Source: Amphirosellinia nigrospora (Eukaryota; Ascomycota; Sordariomycetes; Xylariales; Xylariaceae). Taken from it: a DNA stretch of 64,000 bases. Both the position numbers and the translations under genes were made by a program. Numbering within the stretch: the first letter of the stretch is position 1; each line of letters begins with the position of its first letter. The notes under the pieces were generated by a model, which saw only the letters and a list, made by a program, of their open reading frames with translations, ran no database searches and had not been told where the DNA came from. Shown here in pieces: positions 59,858 through 64,000 of this stretch. The stretch covers positions 3,615,058 to 3,679,057 of the forward strand of contig SCHM01000003.1 in assembly GCA_004123355.1 (NCBI GenBank). Direction: 5' to 3'.

Positions 59858-61120
59858 AAGAAATCCTCGTTGTCAAGAGCGGCAGCCCTTGCATTGATGA
59901 AGCGAACGTAGACAGTGGCATGCTTGAATACTTGGATCCTATGGCCGGACGAAAACGGAAGCGGGATACTAAAATGGCCGTTTGAGGATGCAGGTTGCCG
60001 GAAATGACGTGGTTGTGGGAATTGTCACGATACCTATCCCCTAGCGCGATACTTCTATGTCAGGATCTCCGTATACGGGTGTAATATGGTACTTGTTGTC
60101 ACGCAAAGGAGCTAAAATCTCTTGAGCTATAGGCTGGTCTCCTATACTGTGGCGAGCCATATATACCGTGAATACTCACAAAGTGTTAACGGCGTCGTTT
60201 TTCACTTCATCACATATATCTAGCTATATACATACTCCTTCTTTATTCTAGAGCAGCATTGTGGCATTCTACAAGAGGAAAGAAAGAATATTCAACTATA
60301 GTTGTATTGTTTTTTATAAAGGTGATTGGGCCCCTTGCGTGACCTATATTCTCTGTGTACCCATTCTGCGATATTCTAGAAGTGCTTGGTTGGTTGGTTG
60401 GTTGTACAACCTCATTCAATTTCAACAGGTACCTACCAACCTTCAAATAGAAATAACTATGAGTTACCTATCTACCCAGAGCTAACGAAGGTGCGGGTTG
60501 ATTACCTATTCATTTGAGATAGATACCAGGTAGGTACTGTTAGTATCCGATCCTATACGTAGGTACTGTCTACCTGCCTCCTCATTAGGGACACGGAAGT
60601 CACGTAGTGATCTAAGCATTATCTTCCTGATTGGTTGATTGGTTGATTGGTTGCTACAGCAGCATCGGCAGGTACATGTAGTTGCCGACAATGTTCCGTA
60701 TGGTCTGTTTACTGGCTACTCGGTTGGGACTTATATATTGTTACTCCTCTATGTTTCCCCCCGGCTACCCCATATGTTTTTGAGCGTTGCCAAACTGCTG
60801 GTCATTATCCTTACAAAGGAACAGTTACATCCCTGCCTGTTTGCGAGTCCTAGTGACACGTTTCAGTTGCCCTCCTAATCGGCTAGATGGTCCGGCTGCT
60901 GCCTGCATCCTTCTCTTGCCGATTCCTGTGCGATTTGCTGGTGCGATTGGTGTTTTACAGTTCGCGCACACTTTGCCGTCCTTACTACAATACCTTCAAC
61001 CCTCTCCCCCCAACTTGCTACAACTAGAATTGATGGGAATTAACCGTTACTAGTCAGTGCATTATAGTAATCGCAATTGACACATTCTAACGTTTTCTAG
61101 TGGACCTGCGAAATCCGCCG
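59858..61120. other. intergenic with TTGG/TTGA simple repeats
   Basis: Gene-poor stretch. TTGG units occur near 60389-60405 and TTGGTTGA units near 60628-60652. Frames such as 60639-60878 read through these repeats and have no domain. Confidence 0.45.
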
Positions 61121-61984
61121 ATGACGTGGCGCTGGGAGGATGAAGAGCAGCTGTGGCGACATATCAACAGTCGTCCCGCATATTCGGTCCCGCACTCGGA
61201 TTCTCAGTTCATGGCAGCACCATCGACTTACTATCAAAATCCTATTGGAAGTACTCAGGTGGCGCCCATGTATCCAAGCAATCTTGGATCCCTATCCCAT
61301 GGTCTTCCCGCACTGTCTTCGTTGCCCATACGGGCAACGACGACGATGAGAACCGATGGTTTAGAGGTACCCAGACAACAACAGACAGAGGTGCGTCCTC
61401 AGCCAGGCCCCAGATCAGCTTCCAGTCGTAACTACATCGAGGCTTCTAGGAGCCATCCGCAAGCCGCAACTCTGAGCAAGAAGCAAGTTCAGCGCCAGGA
61501 CGAGCTCAAAGACGAAGTTTATCCATTGAAACTTGTTCGGGGGCTAGACCGGATTTCGGGTAGACTACCCCATGTCAATAAGGGGAAGCCGGTTTTCGGA
61601 GTGATTCACGTCAACAACTCGGTAGAAAATGGTCTTACAGTCGAGAATGTTAGCACCTACTCGTCAGTTCGGGCCGCCAATTACCGAGCCCTTGATTTCT
61701 GGGATCGCAAATACGGTACAAGAATGTTTACGGAGGTCTCTCGAAGCGCTGAGACTGATACAACCTCGCTGAAATTTGAGAATATTGAAGACCTAGACGG
61801 CCAGTTTTGTCATGTCTCACAGGGCAAGAAGCTGAATTATCGCTTGTCGGGCGGCGTTCCGACTAACAGCAGCCAATGGGTTATCGACAATAAATGCCTC
61901 TCGTTAAATCACGACGGCGAAGGGGAATATAAAAAGGTTTACGTTGTGATATCGCACGTGCAAGATCAAGGAATTCACGCTTAA
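61121..61984 (+). CDS. unknown protein, about 287 residues
   Basis: Open frame from at least 61101. The first ATG in frame is at 61121 (MTWRWEDEEQLWRHINSR). A TTTTCTAG just upstream (61093-61100) could be an acceptor for an earlier exon that I could not place. The N-terminal third is Pro/Ser/Gln-rich and probably disordered. The C-terminal two thirds is denser: PLKLVRGLDRISGRLPHVNK, GKPVFGVIHVNN, NYRALDFWDRKYGTRMF, GQFCHVSQGKKLNYRL and KKVYVVISHVQDQ. No known domain, signal peptide or membrane helix recognised. Possibly lineage-specific. Confidence 0.55.
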   Translation: MTWRWEDEEQLWRHINSRPAYSVPHSDSQFMAAPSTYYQNPIGSTQVAPMYPSNLGSLSHGLPALSSLPIRATTTMRTDGLEVPRQQQTEVRPQPGPRSASSRNYIEASRSHPQAATLSKKQVQRQDELKDEVYPLKLVRGLDRISGRLPHVNKGKPVFGVIHVNNSVENGLTVENVSTYSSVRAANYRALDFWDRKYGTRMFTEVSRSAETDTTSLKFENIEDLDGQFCHVSQGKKLNYRLSGGVPTNSSQWVIDNKCLSLNHDGEGEYKKVYVVISHVQDQGIHA

Positions 61985-62759
61985 GGCCGTGCGGTATGCA
62001 TAGAACAGTGTTACAAGAGGAAGTGTCAATTGGCGGGAGGTTCAAGTGTATTGCTCGAAATGAAGGCTGAAAACGAGTTTCATGACTAATGAAAGAAAGA
62101 AACAACTGGCTTTAGAAGTTTCGTGATATTCGAAACGTTGTTCAACAATTCAAGATGTTAAGGATGCAAACAAAGGAAACATAGTTCACCTACCTAAGGT
62201 TAGGTACTTATGTAGATGAAGTTGAATGGGGGGTTTTGCCGAGCTTCTGCCGCCTGAATGGTGGTCTTGGCACCAATTAATAGGTTAGACGTCATGCCTG
62301 GACTCTCAACTACCTAGGTACCCTGCTCTACGAATACCATTCATCCCTTCGGCCCTCCGGGACATTGATAATGAGAATATGGACCTAGCACAGGGTGGAA
62401 TACCTTTTAGAGGCCATACAAGAAATAAATCAGCAGCAAAAGGTAAGCGCGTGTGTCCGATGCTGCCATTGTGACCGCCCGCCCTTCTGCCTTGACTACC
62501 TCCATCAACTTTAGAGCCGTCACAAGCTGGAAGGTACAAACATCGCGTTGAGATAGCGGCTTCATTTTTTCATTTTTCATCTACTATGCGTTACTGCCTG
62601 TGCCTGATTAGAATTTCTCATAAGATGGGTTGCCGCCTGTTACGAGCATCTCAAAGTTGTCTCTCATATGTCCACCTATAGTCATGACGCCGTTTACTAA
62701 CCTTCTCCGTTCTGCAGCATCTCGGCCTAGATCATCCACAAAAGGTCCTTTAGACGTAG
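61985..62759. other. intergenic
   Basis: No gene supported. Contains a CCTACCTAAGGTTAGGTA-like motif near 62189-62208. Confidence 0.4.
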
Positions 62760-62966
62760 ATGAGTACGCCCCCAAGTTTTTTTAAACCGGACACGTGAGC
62801 GAAAGGGACTAAAACAACAAATAGCAATCCCCTGGCTTCACCCACCGGAGTCGCATCGCAAGCCAAGCGTCTCAGCAGTAGCACAAGCCAGAATGCAAGT
62901 CCACGCACTAGTTTGTCGCAGACACGGTCTCCAGTGAGGGCCTCGGCACCCCGATCTGAAGTCACC

Positions 62967-64000
62967 ATGATAAGACGAGACTTGTCATTTCTCCTAAAGC
63001 CCGAGATCTACCACCAAATCTCTCCCCTCTCCATCCCGCCTCCCTTCCGCAACCCCGCTAGGCAGCCAGCCGCCGACACGCCCATCCCATCTCTACTCGC
63101 CAATGGGCACTTCCGCGCCGCCGCCATCGCCGCCGCGCAGGAACTCACAGGGACGGCCAACGCGGCGGTATCTGCATCATCAGCCAAACCCCCTGTGTCT
63201 CCGACGGACCACGTGCGCATCTTCGATCTGCTCTACGTCCGCCTATCATGCCTGTGCCTCATCGACGCCGTGCCTCTCGCCGCGCAGGAGGCGAAGGCGC
63301 TCGAGGACCTCAACTCGGCCTTCTACGCCGACGCCGACTCGGGCACGCACCTGGCCCCCTGGGCCCTGCGCATCCTCGTTGTGCGCCTGCAGACCATCGG
63401 CTTCGGCGACCCCCGTCGCGCCGTCATGAGCTACTACGAACTGGCACGCGAGGCGCGCTCCGAGATCGCCCGCGCCGCGCGCGCGCACGACCACTCGGCC
63501 GCCGAGCTCTGGAAGCGCAGGCTAGTGGATCTCGGCATCCGCGTCGCAGGCGCGCTGATCGAGATGGATGACCTCGCGGGCGCTGCGGCGCATCTGGCTT
63601 CGCTGGCTGAGGCGCAGGGTGGTGGGGCGGAGGCGGATAGAGGCCGGCTGGCTGTTAGTCGGGCGCTGCTGTGGCTGCATGTTGGCGATGTCGATGCGGC
63701 TCGGCGCTGTGTTGGTCAAGGTGCTGCGGGCGAGATAGCCGAGCGCGTCGTGGATGCCCTTGCGAACATGGCGGATGGCGAGTATGATGCCGCGCTCGAG
63801 AAGTGGCGGGCCTTGCGCGATGAGATGAGCGAGAATGGGGCCGAGGATGAGATGGTTGGTGTCAATCTTGCTGTGTGCCTGCTGTATACTGGTCGGATGC
63901 CTGAGGTACGTCTATATTTTCTCCCCCGTGCCGTCTCTCTATCCCCATCTTTTTGCTCGCTTTCCTATTCCCTATTGGCAGAGAGCCATGGAAAAGATTC
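62967..64000 (+). CDS. TRAPPC12-like TPR protein, 3' end outside the window
   Basis: From ATG 62967 the frame reads LSFLLKPEIYHQISPLSIPP, PFRNPARQP, LLANGHFRAAAIAAAQEL, HVRIFDLLYVRLSCLCLID and GTHLAPWALRILVVRLQ. It continues with the helical repeats DLGIRVAGALIEMDDLAGAA, RALLWLHVGDVDAARRC and GEYDAALEKWRALRDEM. This is the pattern of fungal TRAPPC12 homologues (a TRAPPIII/tethering complex subunit acting between ER and Golgi). A GTACG donor at 63906 and CAG at 63981 define an intron, and exon 2 begins RAMEKI before the window stops. Family members usually have a longer Ser/Pro-rich N-terminus. In-frame sequence of that kind lies just upstream (SSSTSQNASPRTSLSQTRSP) but is cut by a stop near 62797, so the true start is uncertain. 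GC content is much higher than in the neighbours. Confidence 0.78.
   Translation, partial: MIRRDLSFLLKPEIYHQISPLSIPPPFRNPARQPAADTPIPSLLANGHFRAAAIAAAQELTGTANAAVSASSAKPPVSPTDHVRIFDLLYVRLSCLCLIDAVPLAAQEAKALEDLNSAFYADADSGTHLAPWALRILVVRLQTIGFGDPRRAVMSYYELAREARSEIARAARAHDHSAAELWKRRLVDLGIRVAGALIEMDDLAGAAAHLASLAEAQGGGAEADRGRLAVSRALLWLHVGDVDAARRCVGQGAAGEIAERVVDALANMADGEYDAALEKWRALRDEMSENGAEDEMVGVNLAVCLLYTGRMPEVRLYFLPRAVSLSPSFCSLSYSLLAESHGKD

Noticed and set aside
63103-63719. Alternative frames inside the GC-rich TRAPPC12-like exon
   Set aside because: High GC keeps all frames open; only one frame shows the family pattern and fits the splice donor.

Overview
The window looks like nuclear DNA of a filamentous ascomycete (Pezizomycotina). 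Genes carry short introns of about 50-180 bp with fungal GTANGT...YAG borders. Families present include NST1, a CDR/PDR ABC transporter, a Zn2Cys6 regulator, an I78 inhibitor, Rho1, mitoribosomal mL40 and an AspRS fused to a DUF2156 domain. I could not fix the class or species. About 25 protein genes are supported, separated by long gene-poor stretches. No rRNA, CRISPR or retroelement was recognised.

Layout: 0.6-1.35 kb, secreted cupin. 2.6-3.7 kb, multi-span membrane protein. 4.6-10.2 kb, a divergent pair: an alpha/beta hydrolase (candidate ErdH) and an AspRS-DUF2156 fusion (ErdS), fitting a sterol-aspartylation locus. 10.8-15.7 kb, full-size PDR transporter. 17.2-17.9 kb, RNase H-like protein. 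19.8-21.4 kb, MFS transporter. 24.5-25.4 kb, HD-domain protein with a signal peptide. 26.7-27.5 kb, Tma20/MCT-1. 28.0-28.4 kb, I78 inhibitor. 29.6-29.9 kb, a MITE. 30.5-31.5 kb, Cys-rich single-pass membrane protein. 32.7-34.4 kb, nine-exon TPT/DUF250 transporter. 39.2-42.8 kb, NST1. 45.2-46.2 kb, Rho1. 47.3-48.7 kb, mL40 overlapping a small unknown gene. 49.3-57.3 kb, a Baeyer-Villiger monooxygenase / alcohol dehydrogenase / SDR / Zn2Cys6 regulator cluster. 59.3-62.0 kb, two unknown proteins. 63.0-64.0 kb, a TRAPPC12-like gene running off the end.

Two groups appear to work together. ErdS would load aspartate from Asp-tRNA onto ergosterol and the divergent hydrolase could remove it. In the 49-57 kb group, an alcohol dehydrogenase and an SDR could oxidise an alcohol to a ketone that the monooxygenase turns into an ester or lactone, under the adjacent Zn2Cys6 regulator.

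Caution for users: at least 18 reading-frame breaks fall in conserved host genes, almost all inside short homopolymers that look one or two bases too short (erdS, erdH candidate, PDR, MFS, rho1, nst1, tma20 and others). The protein sequence resumes in frame immediately after each. This pattern points to homopolymer contraction in the assembly rather than to real pseudogenes. I therefore annotate these loci as genes spanning the breaks. The window also contains two independent 6-nt microexons, in rho1 and in the TPT transporter.
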